Positions 9,651-19,739 of a DNA stretch of 64,000 nt are shown here, piece by piece. The position numbers and the translations under genes are program-made. How positions within the stretch are numbered: position 1 is the first letter of the stretch; each line of letters opens with the position of its first letter. Source of the stretch: Undaria pinnatifida (Eukaryota; Sar; Phaeophyceae; Laminariales; Alariaceae); assembly GCA_012845835.1 (NCBI GenBank), contig JABAKD010000019.1, forward strand, positions 10,450,844-10,514,843, written 5' to 3'. The notes below the pieces were generated by a model. That model was not told where the DNA came from, searched no databases, and was given only the letters and a program-made list of their open reading frames with translations.

Positions 9651-9879
9651 GTATCCCAGTTTCGTTGTTTGTGGCCCCCGTCGTAAGGGGGAAAAGAAAA
9701 TCGTCCCCAAAATTGGTCCCAGAGGTGTGTGTCATCCTCCGTGGTGTGCGGTGTGTTGCAGTGACGGACTGATCAATCTATTGTTTCTGCAGGAGCGCGT
9801 ATATGCGGTATGCCTAAAACTACTGTGGGACGCGCGCGTTCGATGGTCAGCGGCTAGAGACAGCGGATAGAGAGACGCA

Positions 9880-10250
9880 CAGAGATCAAGCGGGTGCGCA
9901 CTTCTTCGCCCCTACCCCCCCCCATCTTGCAGTGTCTCCTCCCATGCGCCGCATCCGCCGCTTCTCACGATAGGCCATCCCCTCCGCCGCACCCCCCCCT
10001 GACTTTCTCGTCCTCGACCGACCATATTGTCGGCATCTAGATCCTCACCGTACCCCCCCCTCACCCCCCTTCCCCCCCCCCTCCCATTTTCTACCTCTCC
10101 TTCTCACTGAAACTCCTCCAACCTGCCGCACCCCTCTGTCTGGTTTTCCTAGCCCACCATTAACCCTGAATCTAGACCCCAAACGTACCCTCCCCCCCTC
10201 TCACTGCGACTCCTCATATCTCCCTACCTGCTTTTGTTATTCGACCACAT
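9880..10250 (+). other. C-rich pyrimidine tract before katanin exon
   Basis: Runs of CCCC separated by TCT/ACC over about 350 bp. The last part (CTGCTTTTGTTATTCGACCA followed by CATAG) serves as the putative pyrimidine tract and acceptor for the exon at 10253. Confidence 0.6.
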
Positions 10251-10252
10251 AG

Positions 10253-12009
10253 CCGGGATCTAGATCCTCGGGGGCAAGCGTTAGCAGAGAGCGGGCCAGA
10301 GAAGAGCGCCCCCCTCGAGGTTCAAAGCACGGCGTGGAGGAAAAGCAGCGAGACGAAGCTGAGGGCTCTCCTACTTCGCCTGTGTTCCAGGTGCTAGGCC
10401 GCCACCTTCCCCTTTCCACCGCCGCAGACGAAAAAGTATCATCCCCAGCGGTAACAGCAACGTCATCCCCAACCCCAGCAGCGGCAACCTTTGGGGCTGT
10501 CATTTCAGGCGAGGCTGACCTGTCGGAGGGCGGCGCTAACCCATCCTCGTCGACGGTTGCAGCAGCTGGCGATGGTGGTGGTGGTGGTGGTGGTGGTGGC
10601 GGGTCCGAAAGGCGGTATACTCGCGCGGCCGCCGTCGCCGCGGCGGTTGCGGCCGTGGCCTCGGCTAAAGCTGCGACGGACGACGCGGTAGCTTCTGTGT
10701 CTAGCTCCGGACGGCACCGCAGCATCGGGACCTCGATATCCGATACCCTTGTCATCACTTCCTCGAGTGTTGTTCGGGGCGGAGCCGGCGATAGCCGCGG
10801 CGGGGGCGGGGGCATCGATGGGGGTAGTGGCAACCGGGGAGAATCTGCTAGTCAGCCGCAGGATGTTTCAAGTGTTGTTCGGGGCGGTGGTGTCGGTTGC
10901 GAGAGCGGAGATAGTCGCGGGGGGGGTGGAGGCGGAGGCGGGGGCGGGGGCGGTGATGGCCGCGGAGGGGAGGGCGATAGCCGCGGTGGCGTGGGTGGCG
11001 TTGGGGGTGGGGGTGACAGCAGCCTGAGGGAAGATGTCGGTGGCGGTCTGCGGCCAGATGCTTGGCCGGAGAAAGCTCCCGGAAAAGACGATGGCGGTGG
11101 TATCACGGGGGAGCACGGTGTTTCGGCGGCAGCTAACGCGGGGCGTCGTCACTGTGGTCGGCTGGAAGGAAACGATGTCGAGTATAAGTGGCATAAGCGG
11201 GTAACGGGCGCCTTTGCTTGTGACACTGCTGCCGCCGCGGGTGGGGACAGCAAATCGGGGGACAGCATGGGCAGCGGTAAGGGCGGGGTTTGCGGAAATG
11301 GAGTTTCGTGTAAGCAGGATGCGGAACGGGTAGCGGCGGTGCGAGGGACCGTGTCTTCGGCTTATCCTTCAGATTTGAACATGATGAACCCCTGGCCGCG
11401 ACAAGCATCACGAGGAGGAGGGGAAGGAGGGTATCGACAAGCTTTAAACGGCGTGGATGCAAGGCGAGGAGGAGGAGGAGGATTAGGAAGAGGAGGAGGA
11501 GGTGGGGTGGGGGGCTTAGAAGCAGAAGGGGGAAGAGGAGATGGAGGGGCCGGAGGAATAGGAATAGGGGTGGGAGGGATAGGAGGAGGAGGAGCAGGAG
11601 GAGATTCGCCCCCATGCCTGGGCTCGCCGGAGGCACCACCCCCACCCATTCAGCACAGCCCCCCGCCGCTTCCATTGTCCAGGCGATCACCGGATGACTC
11701 TCGAGAAGAAGAAAAACATGCTGGCGCGGTCGTTCGGTCTGTTGCGGGATTCCCGACCACCTCCGCCTCTGACGCCGCTGGTGAAGGATCCGAGTTATCC
11801 CCGGGTTTGCACCTGGAAGGCGGGTCTCGGGAGGGGGGCAACGTGTGGATTGCGGACGATAGTCGGGAAGGAGTTAGGGGCGAGCTGGGTATGACACGGC
11901 CTAGAACCGCGACGAGACGATGGGATAGGCCGGGCCCGCCGGGGGAGGACGAGCTGATCGCGCAGACACTGCTCTCCCGGGGTTCTGTCACTTCATCGCT
12001 CTCTAACCG
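10253..12009 (+). CDS. KATNB1: Katanin p80 subunit, giant low-complexity linker exon
   Basis: An open frame of 585 codons plus 2 nt runs from the acceptor CACATAG (10246-10252) to the donor ACCG/GTGAGA (12010). An ATG is not needed; the first long-frame codon usually called is a GTG at 10334. The protein is mostly Gly/Ser/Ala/Asp runs (poly-Gly, DSRGGGGG repeats) with islands such as RHLPLSTAADEKVSSPAVTA. The C-terminal end, GEDELIAQTLLSRGSVTSSL-SNR, looks structured. Joined in phase 2 to 15009-15225 it becomes ...SSLSNRLTHLRVLRSSW, the typical start of con80, where p80 proteins have a Leu-Ser-x-Arg ... Asn-Leu-x-x-Val-Arg-x-x-Trp series. That join assigns this exon to katanin. The linker of at least ~700 residues (with 3364-3816) is several times the human one. 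Antisense proline-rich frames are shadows. Confidence 0.65.
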
Positions 12010-12365
12010 GTGAGAATGCGCCCAGAGTGCAAACACACCGGGTGATAATACAGAGTGCGAACACACGGGGTAATAATATAGAGTGCGAACACACGGGGTG
12101 ATAATACAGAGTGCGAACAAACGGGGTGGCCCTACAGAGTGCAGGGTGCGAACACACCGGCGAGAATGCGTACAGAGTGCGAACACACGGAGTGATAATA
12201 CAGGGCGCCAGCACACCGGGTGATAACACAGAGTGCGAACACACGGGGTTTTAATTCAGAACCCCAACAGACCAGGTGATAACACGGAGCACACGAGCAC
12301 ACGGGGTGATACTACAGAGCGCCGAAACGCTGGGGTGACCACGAGACAGAGCAGTAACTCACACG
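12003..12365 (+). repeat. Minisatellite, ~28-bp unit, starting at the exon donor
   Basis: Degenerate units of GAGTGCGAACACACGGGG and TGATAATACA. Variants include CCGGTGAGAATGCG and CACCGGCGAGAATGCG, so donor-like GGTGAGAATG is repeated inside the intron next to the real donor at 12010. Confidence 0.85.
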
Positions 12366-12440
12366 GTAGACGCGCGTTTTAACCTGTTGTAGCGTATGCT
12401 CATCACCATGACAGCTGCAGTGAGCGAACATTTCACACAT

Positions 12441-13020
12441 CGGGCAGATCACGATCTAGATCATATAGATCATATAGATCATATAGATGACTGATTCTAC
12501 GATAGCCTCCCCCCAAAAAATCAGCGATTTTCTTCAACAAACGTTTCATGGCAGCTCGACTCGAGGAAGGATGCCATGAAAAGCATTTCTTCGTGTATTT
12601 TCTTGTTTGCAAAGGACTATCGAGCGATGACGCCGGGGTGGCTAGGGCACCGTATTTCAGGAGATACGGCCGGGAGCTCGCTGGTTTCAAGAACCGGCGA
12701 TTTCGTTAAATAAAAGTTGGGGGGGCAACTGTAGAACGACTCAGATCATATAGATCGTATAGATCATATAGATCACATAGATCGTATAGATCATACAGAT
12801 CATATATAGATCATACAGATAATATAGATCGTATAGATCATATAGATCACATAGATCGTATAGATCATACAGATCATATATAGATCATACAGATAATATA
12901 GATCGTATAGATCGTATAGATCGTATATATCATATATATCATATAGATCATGTAGATCGTGTAGATCATATCGATCATCCAGATCATTTACATCATATAG
13001 ATCATATACATCATATATCT
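12441..13020 (+). repeat. GATCATATA satellite split by a MITE-G
   Basis: Short units of GATCATATA / GATCGTATA at 12455-12488 and 12743-13020, interrupted by the MITE-G at 12489-12742. A few similar units occur at 56380-56430. Confidence 0.9.
12489..12742 (-). mobile_element. MITE-G copy with AGAT flanks
   Basis: Begins GACTGATTCTACGATAGCCT and ends GGGGGCAACTGTAGAACGAC plus TC, so the termini are inverted. The inside has GTTTCATGGCAGCTCGACTC and TTCAGGAGATACGGCCGGGA. AGAT lies on both sides (12485-12488, 12743-12746). The flanks are AGAT-rich satellite, so this duplication alone is weak, but other copies agree on 4 bp. Confidence 0.85.
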
Positions 13021-13405
13021 GTTATTACGATGATATGTTGTGCAGGGTCTGTGTAGTACAGGTCTAACCCAGGAAAGCAATGTGCCAGATCAGCCAGATC
13101 ATCCCACTCTCACCCGGCTATAGGCCCCACGATAGACCTATAGGGGCCATGCAGATCGTACAGATCAACCAGGGATCTGCCTGCCCTATACATGGCAGAT
13201 CTTCACTCATAGTGATCTGATCCGCCCGAAGTGTGAAATATTTGGCAGCGGATGTGGAAGTTACGAGGGGGTGCCCATGATATTTTTGTGTCGGGCTGCA
13301 CTTCCGGATTTTCTTTTTAAGATCGGTTGTCGGTTGTCGGGAACACATGTGCTGCGATAGGGCTTTGCCCTATTGGTAGCAGAAGCCAAACATATTTCTG
13401 ACTCT
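13020..13405. other. Unassigned intronic stretch
   Basis: Includes a few further AGATC motifs and nothing recognisable as a gene or repeat copy. Confidence 0.4.
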
Positions 13406-13409
13406 GAAC

Positions 13410-13693
13410 GAATGCCGCGATATAGGTGCGCCATTTTTTTGTTTGTTTCCGAGGATCCTAACCTATTGTAGAGAAGATTTGAAAAAAAAAACAGAGAAAA
13501 AGTTTCCTAGCCGATGGACAATGAATGAAGGCCTGCATGGTCTAGATAGGCAACGAAACACGCTTCAAAGAACACGAATGGAACTCCCGGCGACTGGTTA
13601 GGTCAAGGAGTCCCCGTCACTTCAGGAACAAGAAACAAGAACTGTTTCATTCATCACCCAAAATGGGCTACACCTCCATCGTAGCACGGGTCG
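13410..13693 (+). mobile_element. Degenerate MITE-A copy
   Basis: Keeps CTAGCCGATGGACAATGAAT, CTAGATAGGCAACGAAACAC, GTCAAGGAGTCCCCGTCACT and the right end CTCCATCGTAGCACGGGTC. A C run of about 18 bases follows at 13719-13736. Confidence 0.55.
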
Positions 13694-13917
13694 AACGCAT
13701 GACGCGGTAGAGCTGCCCCCCCCCCCCCCCCCCCCGCTTTTTTGTTTTCTTCGAGAGTTTGTTCATGCGAGTTGCAATTGCCACTTGCACGAAATCAGTT
13801 GCTGGGTGAGAAGGTATGAGGAGCTCTGTACCACACCAAAAATGCTGATTTTGCGCGAATTGAACGTGCAAGACCCGATTAACAAACCCGTTTCGCTAAG
13901 CAAGGAAACGTCACATG

Positions 13918-14203
13918 ACGCGTGCTACGATGATAGAGGGGCACTACTTTTTTTCTGGGGTTCCTCAATTTCGGAGCTTAAGACCTCTCCCAAATACTGA
14001 TTTGGAGGGGGGGGGGGGGGCGGGGGGGAAACTGCTGTCACACCGGATGAAAAACCCCATGGCTTAGGCACACGACGAGAATCATGCGAAAAAAAATTGG
14101 CTTATTATTTATTTTTTTTCCCGACGATTTTGGGTTAAGGAACCCCGTCATTCAGAAAGCATTTTCGCCAAAAAAAGGTATACATCTATCGTAGCACGCG
14201 TCG
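13918..14203 (+). mobile_element. MITE-A copy
   Basis: Full set of landmarks: GACGCGTGCTACGATGATAG, GGGTTCCTCAATTTCGGAGC, TTAAGACCTCTCCC, CACCGGATGAAAAACCCCAT, GACGAGAATCATGCGAAAAA, TTGGGTTAAGGAACCCCGTC and CATCTATCGTAGCACGCGTC. Its right end is then tandemly amplified. Confidence 0.9.
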
Positions 14204-14560
14204 TTTACAGCCACAAAACGGTATACCTTAATAACTCTTCCGTAGCACGCGTCGTTTACAGCCACAAAACGGTATACCTTAATACCTCTATCGTAGCACG
14301 CGTCGTTTCCAGCCAAAAAACGGTATAACTTAATTCCTCTATCGTAGCACGCCTCGTTTCCAGCCAAAAAACGGTATACCTCAATACCTCTATCGTAGCG
14401 CGCGTCGTTTCCAGCCCAAAAACGGTATACCTCAATACATCTATCGTAGCACGCGTCGTTTCCAGCCAAAAAACGGTATACCTCAATACTTCTATCGTAG
14501 CACGCGTCGTTTCCAGCCAAAAAACGGTATACCTTAATACCTCTATCGTAGCACGTGTCA
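14150..14560 (+). repeat. Tandem amplification of the MITE-A right terminus
   Basis: About seven extra units of roughly 60 bp after the element's own end. Each holds TTTCCAGCCAAAAAACGGTA, TACCT and CTATCGTAGCACGCGTCG. The antisense frame reading AGNDACYDRxIEVYRF over and over is just this repeat. Confidence 0.9.
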
Positions 14561-15008
14561 TATTCCGACGGTTCGGGGTTGAAGAGCTTGCCTCGTCAAA
14601 TTCAAAAAATATATTTGGGCCAAAAATGACTACCTCGCTATTGTAGACCGCGTCTATTTTCAAAAATGAACAATCACCTAAGGAATTTCATTAATAAGAA
14701 CCGGTATTACTCCACCCCGAAACAATAAAACAGACAGACCTGCAGGGCGAAAGGTCCGAGCCGCCAAGGCCCAATAATTATGGCTAATATTCCTAGACAG
14801 AGCGGTATACACTACTGCTGCTGCTACCAGTAGAGGGTGGAAGACACAGGATGGGGATAACCGCGCTGATGTGAGCTCTTTCTAGGCGCCTAGTTAGATT
14901 GCACTCGTCGCTTTTTCGTTTTCGGTATTTATCGCCCTCCCAAAACGGTTTAAGCGTGATGTCTGACATCCCTCAGTTCTCCCCCTCCCCCCCGCCTCCG
15001 CCCGAAAG
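14560..15008. other. Intronic stretch before con80 exon
   Basis: One more diverged MITE-A-like end (CTATTGTAGACCGCGTC at 14637-14653). Otherwise nothing until the pyrimidine tract at 14971-15003. Confidence 0.4.
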
Positions 15009-15225
15009 CTTGACCCACTTGCGGGTACTCCGATCCAGCTGGGCGGACGGGGACATCTCCGGAACGATCTCGAGATTGATTCGACTGGAGAATTCAGCAA
15101 CCCCGTCAGACGCGTCTCCCCGAGCCGTAGTGGCCGATTTCCTTTGGGTAGTACCTCTGGAGGGGGCACGGGTAACTCTAGAGCACTGCCTGGAGTTGAT
15201 GCCCCTCTTGGAAGACCTGTGGAAG
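15009..15225 (+). CDS. KATNB1: Katanin p80 subunit, con80 domain exon
   Basis: The con80 domain binds the p60 ATPase, stimulates severing and binds spindle-pole partners. After C completes the split Arg codon, 72 codons read LTHLRVLRSSWADGDISGTI, SRLIRLENSA, then AVVADFLWVVPLEGARVTLE and HCLELMPLLEDLWK. The series L-x-x-L-R-x-x-R-x-x-W-x-x-G-D-(I/V)-x-G-x-I, A-(V/L)-x-A-D-x-L, then Leu-rich helices with a Cys-x-x-L-x-P-x-L core is that of con80 from memory of human and plant p80. A donor AAG/GTGGGT at 15226 (phase 0) ends the exon; without it a TGA follows. Human con80 goes on for about 80 more residues, so at least one more exon is expected. I could not place it securely. Weak candidates are at 15714-15794 and 20575-20685. 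Confidence 0.75.
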
Positions 15226-15247
15226 GTGGGTTGAGGCATCCCACGGC

Positions 15248-15545
15248 GCTAAGGGTGCAGCAGATTTTAACAATGTTCTAAGAATTTTCTGAGCTCACTA
15301 TTGTTGTAGGGCTTAGTTTGGGTAATATATTGGGTTACCTTTTTGCAAGTGGTCAAACGGACGAATACCCTACCAATACCTTCACAAATGGCGTCGTCGG
15401 CAGGACCATGTCTTTTTTGTGGGATCGGGGGTTCAAATTCCCACCATCCACAACAGTAAACTTTCGCTTTTGGCTAACCCTTCTGCAAGTGGTCGAACGG
15501 ACTAACACCCCACTAATACCTTAACACTACTATCACGAGGAGCCA
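15248..15545 (+). mobile_element. tRNA-like SINE fragment and single 56-bp unit
   Basis: 15248-15302 is one unit of the minisatellite at 5433. From 15325 follow ATATATTGGGTTACC, GCAAGTGGTCAAACGGACGA, AATGGCGTCGTCGGCAGGAC and a B-box-like GGGGGTTCAAATTCCCACCA. The first part recurs at 15488-15530. The same sequence is antisense at 23640-23990, flanked there too by a repeat of the GCAAGTGGTC segment. It is probably another tRNA-derived retroposon. Confidence 0.55.
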
Positions 15546-15549
15546 GCTG

Positions 15550-16060
15550 AATATTTCACCCGAAACCATGACTTCGAAGGTGTTCACTCGCGCAATCCGA
15601 GCAACAACTTCTATGAGCTGGTCGAAAAAAAAAGTGTTCTTCACTTGAGGAGCTCAACGAAAAAAAAACGCCTCAAAAAGTGCAAACCCCTTCACCGTCG
15701 TGGAATGCCTCAGTCTGTGTTCGATTCGCCGGAGAAGGACCTTTGCTCAGGGCTTGTCCCGGTCGGAGCGGAGGAGAGGCGCACGCAGCTCTAGGCTTGA
15801 CGAAAAAAAAGGCATATATAGTCTATATATGTACGAGTTGCCGAAAAAAGAACGGCATTTCCCGACGAATTTGGGGGTAAGACAAGCCCCTGTCACTCAG
15901 AAAAAAAAAATGTCCTGCCAAAAAAGGGTATACCTTTATCGTGACACGCTTCGTTTTTCTTGGGGTGCCCACTTCTGTCTGTAGTGCATAACAATACACT
16001 AAATAAAAATTAGTGCATATCTGGTTGTCGCTCGACAGTTCTTCGCAACAAGAACATAAA
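15550..16060. other. Unassigned, with partial MITE-A end
   Basis: 15855-15955 is a partial MITE-A (TTCCCGACGAATTTGGGGGT, GGGTATACCTTTATCGTGAC). 15714-15794 is a small GC-rich open island discussed under findings. Confidence 0.4.
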
Positions 16061-16200
16061 CGAAGATATGATATTGTTTCATTCGTAGCATCCTCTTCCT
16101 CGTGTCGAGCAGAGCTATGAAAACGTTGGTTTAAAGAAAACGCTGGCTTTGGGGGGAGGGGCTAGCGTAGACTTAAGTCTGCTGTATCTCCCGTCCACCC
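16060..16200 (+). mobile_element. MITE-G right-end fragment
   Basis: Contains TTCCTCGTGTCGAGCAGAGC, AAAGAAAACGCTGGCTTTGG and GGGGAGGGGCTAGCGTAGAC, matching the right third of the copies at 26156 and 48155. Confidence 0.6.
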
Positions 16201-16299
16201 TGCCGGGCCGTTTCGTATCTAACGTCGTTAGCCCTGCGGCGTGTGTTCTTCACATTGAACTGTTTTTTCCTGTCGATAGGTTATATTGTCGTTCATGAC

Positions 16300-17160
16300 C
16301 GTTAGCAACCCGTTTAGCGCTGCACTCCCAATGTGAGAACAAAACTGTTGGAATTAGACTGGAAAAATTATTCAACATATAGTTGGAAAAAAGAAAAAAG
16401 GGTTAAATGCCCATCGGACCGTTTGATTTCAACGGTTACTACTCTTACTGCCCAGCCGTTTTATTCTTGATGATGAGCGTTGATCCCGTTAGACTGGTTT
16501 TTCACAAACAGCCCAGCTTGATTGCGGACAGCTCGGTGGCCGCCGAAACTCGCTGTCTACAGTCCCACGTGCGTAGCTTTGGAAGGTTCCGTTGACTTTT
16601 TGTCGGATTGTTTAACGTCAACGGCTATCATGATACCACCCCTCTATGACAACGAAGTGCTACAAATATATCGTGTATTGCACGCGTCAATCGTTTTCCT
16701 CGTCGAACCAACTTTTCACAATCGCGTGCAGCTCGATGACGATATTTCGGCGGTCGCCGGAGCTCTCTCTCTATCTGGAGTCTGTCGATTGTCTCTTTTG
16801 AAGGCCTCCAATTATTTGTTTCTTCTCCTGAGGCTACTCGTATTGTCATCCCTGTCTAGCCATTTCATTATTTCGATGAGCGTCGCTCATGTGGGACCGA
16901 TTTTCACACAACAGCAAAGCTCAGCTCGATGACGTGGACAGATCGATGGCCGCCGGAAACTCACGGCATGGAGTTGTCGGTTGTGCTTCCCTTTTCGAGG
17001 CTTCTGTTGGCTTTGTCGGATCGTTTAGTTTCAAGCGGCTACTTCGTCCCCTGTGCTTGGCGGTTCCTTGATGAGAGTCATACCACGGCGGTGTACGGGT
17101 TTGCATTTTTTGGGGCAAACGTTTCTGACCTTCTGACTGGTTGAGCTCCCCAAGCCGGTT
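16300..17160 (+). repeat. Three degenerate copies of a ~230-bp unit, led by a family K-like piece
   Basis: 16310-16405 resembles family K (TTGGAATTAGACTGGAAAAA ... GGGTTAAA). Then GATGAGCGTTGATCCC / GATGAGCGTCGCTCATGTGG, CAGCTCGATGACG and GGTGGCCGCCGAAACTC recur three times; a fourth copy is at 18380-18560. The frames inside are not conserved between copies, so I treat this as repeat. Confidence 0.6.
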
Positions 17161-17620
17161 AGCATGATGACTCTTTACGAGAATATTTTGTTCCAGGTCT
17201 AGCCACGATAGAGGTGTATAATAAGACTAGGGGGGCTGTTACAGACACGGGCCACCCCCTTTCTTTGCAGGTTTTCTCTACGAGGCAGGTTCCACGTTGG
17301 TCACTCGCTTGTACTAGAATAAGCTCTCGGCTTACTTCCACACACGCCACGAACTGACGAACGAACTGAACAGCGTTCAATTCCGCGAGGCAAAAGCATC
17401 ATCCCCTTTTTTCCTATACGCACACGCCTTCAAAGGCATGTGAAATCCTTTTATATCCAGCCGTATCCCATATCTTACGCCTTGTTAGGCTCCCAGGGGA
17501 ATACCATAACACTAGCCCACCCTGATGAGCCGTATATGCAGAAATAAGGAAGATTCGGGGAAGCACCAGTTCCACGGTCTCGAACATGACTCGAAGATGC
17601 GGCTGTTCACAACCTACTCC
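17160..17620. other. Unassigned intergenic or intronic stretch
   Basis: 17410-17530 is matched in inverted orientation by 17985-18090 (CTTGTTAGGCTCCCAGGGG and its complement, CTTTTATATCCAGCCGTA and its complement). This makes a ~110-bp inverted repeat around the MITE-A at 17625. Confidence 0.5.
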
Positions 17621-17624
17621 CACA

Positions 17625-17893
17625 CCTCTACCCTGCGAGGCACCATTATTTTTTTTTGCTGGGGTTCCTCACTTCAGAAGGCTAAAAAAAAAAAAAAGAG
17701 ATTTTGGAGAAAAATCAAACCGCTACTTGTACTACTAACCGGATAAAACATAAACATCCCATAGCTCCAAGGTATACACAACGAGAATCATGAAAAAAGA
17801 AAGTGGCATACATTTCCGATCATTTGGGGCTATAAGGAGCCTTGTCATTCAGAAACCATTTCAGACCATAGCCTATCGATCGTAGCACACGTC
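17625..17893 (+). mobile_element. MITE-A copy inside an inverted repeat
   Basis: Has GGGGTTCCTCACTTCAGAAG, ACCGGATAAAACATAAACAT, ACACAACGAGAATCATGAAA, AAGGAGCCTTGTCATTCAGA and GCCTATCGATCGTAGCACAC plus GTC. The left end is decayed. Confidence 0.7.
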
Positions 17894-18249
17894 CGCACGG
17901 AAAAGCTGGTCGGGTTGCGAGAACGAATGCCTCCGAAATCAAGTTTCGGGCGAGATATTCAGCTCCTCATCGCGTTGGGAGAGTGTTATGGTATCCCCCT
18001 GGGAGCCTAACAAGGCGTAAGATGTGGGGTACGGCTGGATATAAAAGGGTTTAACATGCCATTGAAGGCGTGCGCGTATAGGAAAAAGGGGGTGATGCTT
18101 TTGCCTCGCGGAATGGAACGCTATTCAGTTCCAGCACCTTAACATTATTATAAGAGCTCAGGAAATTTTTCTTCTTCTGCACCCCCTAGCCCAGCGTGGG
18201 AGGGCTCATGACCTTTAAGCCCCATTAGCATCGCCCTCGCCGACTTGAG

Positions 18250-19480
18250 GGAGACATAAGAACACTAGAGGAATTAGACTAGGAAAACTTTTTATTAGAG
18301 ATGTGTTGTTGGAAAAAAATCGCAATGCCTTATCTCGGTTTGTTTAAAAACATATCATCGTATAATTTTGCTCCCTGTATGGTCGTTGCATTGTTGATGA
18401 CCGCTGAGGCTGTCGGATCTTGTTTCACCCTAAAAATCACAGCTCGATGCCGAGAGTTCGGTGGCCGCTGGCACTCGCTGTCTGGAGTCAGTCGTGCGTC
18501 GCTTTGGAGGCTTCGTGCGTGGCACTCTGGAGGCGTCGGTTCCGGCTGGGCGCGTGGATCTAGCCAGGGAGGAGAGAATAGGCCGCTGTCGCGAGGCGCA
18601 TCGGGTGAGAGAGAGGAGCAGTAGTCGAGTTTTTTCTTCTGTGATTCGTCGCTTTGATAGCGATTAGCTGCTAACGGTCAGTGCTACGCACGCACAGTGG
18701 GCCTACGATCTTACACCACTTTTACTTTTGTTCCCGACAACCATATTAAGACAAAAAAATGTGCGACCGTGGACTTGGCCAGGGAGGAGAAAATGGGCCG
18801 CTGTCGTGATGCCATCGGGTGAGAGAGGGAGCAAGGATGACATAGTTTTTTGTGCGATTCTTCGCTATGATAGCGATTCTTCGCTATGATAGCGATTAGT
18901 GGTCAGTTCTGCGTAGTTCTACGTTCTCTTCCCACGTTCTCTTCCCATCTTCGTTTGATCTAATGACCATATCACAAAAAGAAAATGTGGTACCGATAAC
19001 TCTATCCAAGTTCTTGAATCGCTGGTCACGGCTGGGTGTGAGGACTTAGCCAGCGAGGGGAGAATGGGCCTCTGTCTTGAGGCGCATCGGGTGAGAGAGA
19101 GAGCAGGAGGAGAGGTCTTCTTGATTTGTCGCTAGCTATCAGTGCTTAATACGTATGGACGGCTCTTTGACAAGCTCCCACTTTTGATCCGGCCACCATA
19201 TCAGGGAGGAAGGGGATGGGCCGCCGTCGCGAGGCGCGTCGGATCAGAGAGAGAGGGGGCAGGGAGAGAGGTTTCGGTGTTTTGTCGCTAGCCATCAGAG
19301 CTGCGTAGCTCTGAATGGGCCGCTGCCGTGAGGCGCATCGCGCGAGAGAGCAGGGAGATAGATCGTTTACTGCGATTTAGCCGGTAGCGCTCAGTGCTAT
19401 GTACGTACATAGCGCGGACCAAGTGCTGCAGTAAGGGGGAGATGCTAATACCACTATTTCCAACTTCCGGGTTTTCGCCA
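18250..19480 (+). repeat. Degenerate tandem repeat, unit ~200-280 bp
   Basis: Five appearances (about 18560, 18770, 19050, 19200, 19315) of CCAGGGAGGAGA, ATGGGCCGCTGTCGCGAGGC, GCATCGGGTGAGAGAGAG, then GATTCGTCGCTATGATAGCG and CAGTGCTACGTACG. No frame stays open through the units. Confidence 0.65.
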
Positions 19481-19484
19481 CTCA

Positions 19485-19735
19485 AAAGCTAGTGACTCTG
19501 TACCTCACAGACAAAAAATGCTTTAGGCTTTTTCCAAGGCGCAGTGCAGGTTTTACCTTTTCCATTCCGGATGAACATCGCAGAATGATGTCCAGCTGCA
19601 CGAAAAGGTAAGAACGCAAAGGAACAGGGGGGGGGTGGGGGATTCTCGCGCGAGTGACACCGAGCCCCCCGCTGCAAAAAAAAACAAGCCCCAAGAACGT
19701 GTGACCCCCCCTCTATGGTAGCCTGGATCCTCAAC
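19485..19735 (+). repeat. Family H copy
   Basis: Landmarks: GTGACTCTGTACCTCACAGA, AAGGCGCAGTGCAGGTTTTA, TTCTCGCGCGAGTGACACCG and GTGACCCCCCCTCTATGGTA. Other copies: 24395-24650, 26640-26945 and 28400-28665 (+), 25595-25830 (-). The palindrome TCACTCGCGCGAGTGA is a subterminal feature. Confidence 0.65.
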
Positions 19736-19739
19736 GATT

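Larger units (their letters stand above)
3817..10252 (+). other. Large katanin p80 intron (6.4 kb, phase 0) full of repeats
   Basis: The intron runs from GTGAGA at 3817 to the acceptor CACATAG ending at 10252, which has a pyrimidine-rich lead. It contains two SINE1 copies, a 56-bp minisatellite, at least five MITE-A copies, a tRNA-Glu-like SINE, a family-D copy, a 43-bp minisatellite and a C-rich tract. A small extra exon inside it cannot be excluded, but none was recognised. Confidence 0.5.
12010..15008 (+). other. Katanin p80 intron (3.0 kb, phase 2)
   Basis: The donor GTGAGAATG at 12010 leaves CG. The acceptor CCGAAAG at 15002-15008 follows the pyrimidine tract TTCTCCCCCTCCCCCCCGCC and supplies C, giving an Arg codon. 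A nearer AG at 14975-14976 (CCTCAG) would break the phase. The intron holds a 28-bp minisatellite, a GATCATATA satellite, one MITE-G and two MITE-A copies with an amplified end. Confidence 0.55.

Noticed and set aside
10237-10833. Antisense Pro/Ala-rich open frame
   Set aside because: It is the complement of the Gly/Ala-coding katanin exon; the sense frame has splice sites and joins to con80.
14152-14520. Repetitive peptide with AGNDACYDR units
   Set aside because: It is the antisense reading of amplified MITE-A termini.
16522-16932. 136-residue + strand frame with hydrophobic stretches
   Set aside because: It crosses repeat units that also occur at 16407 and 18380 without keeping the frame.
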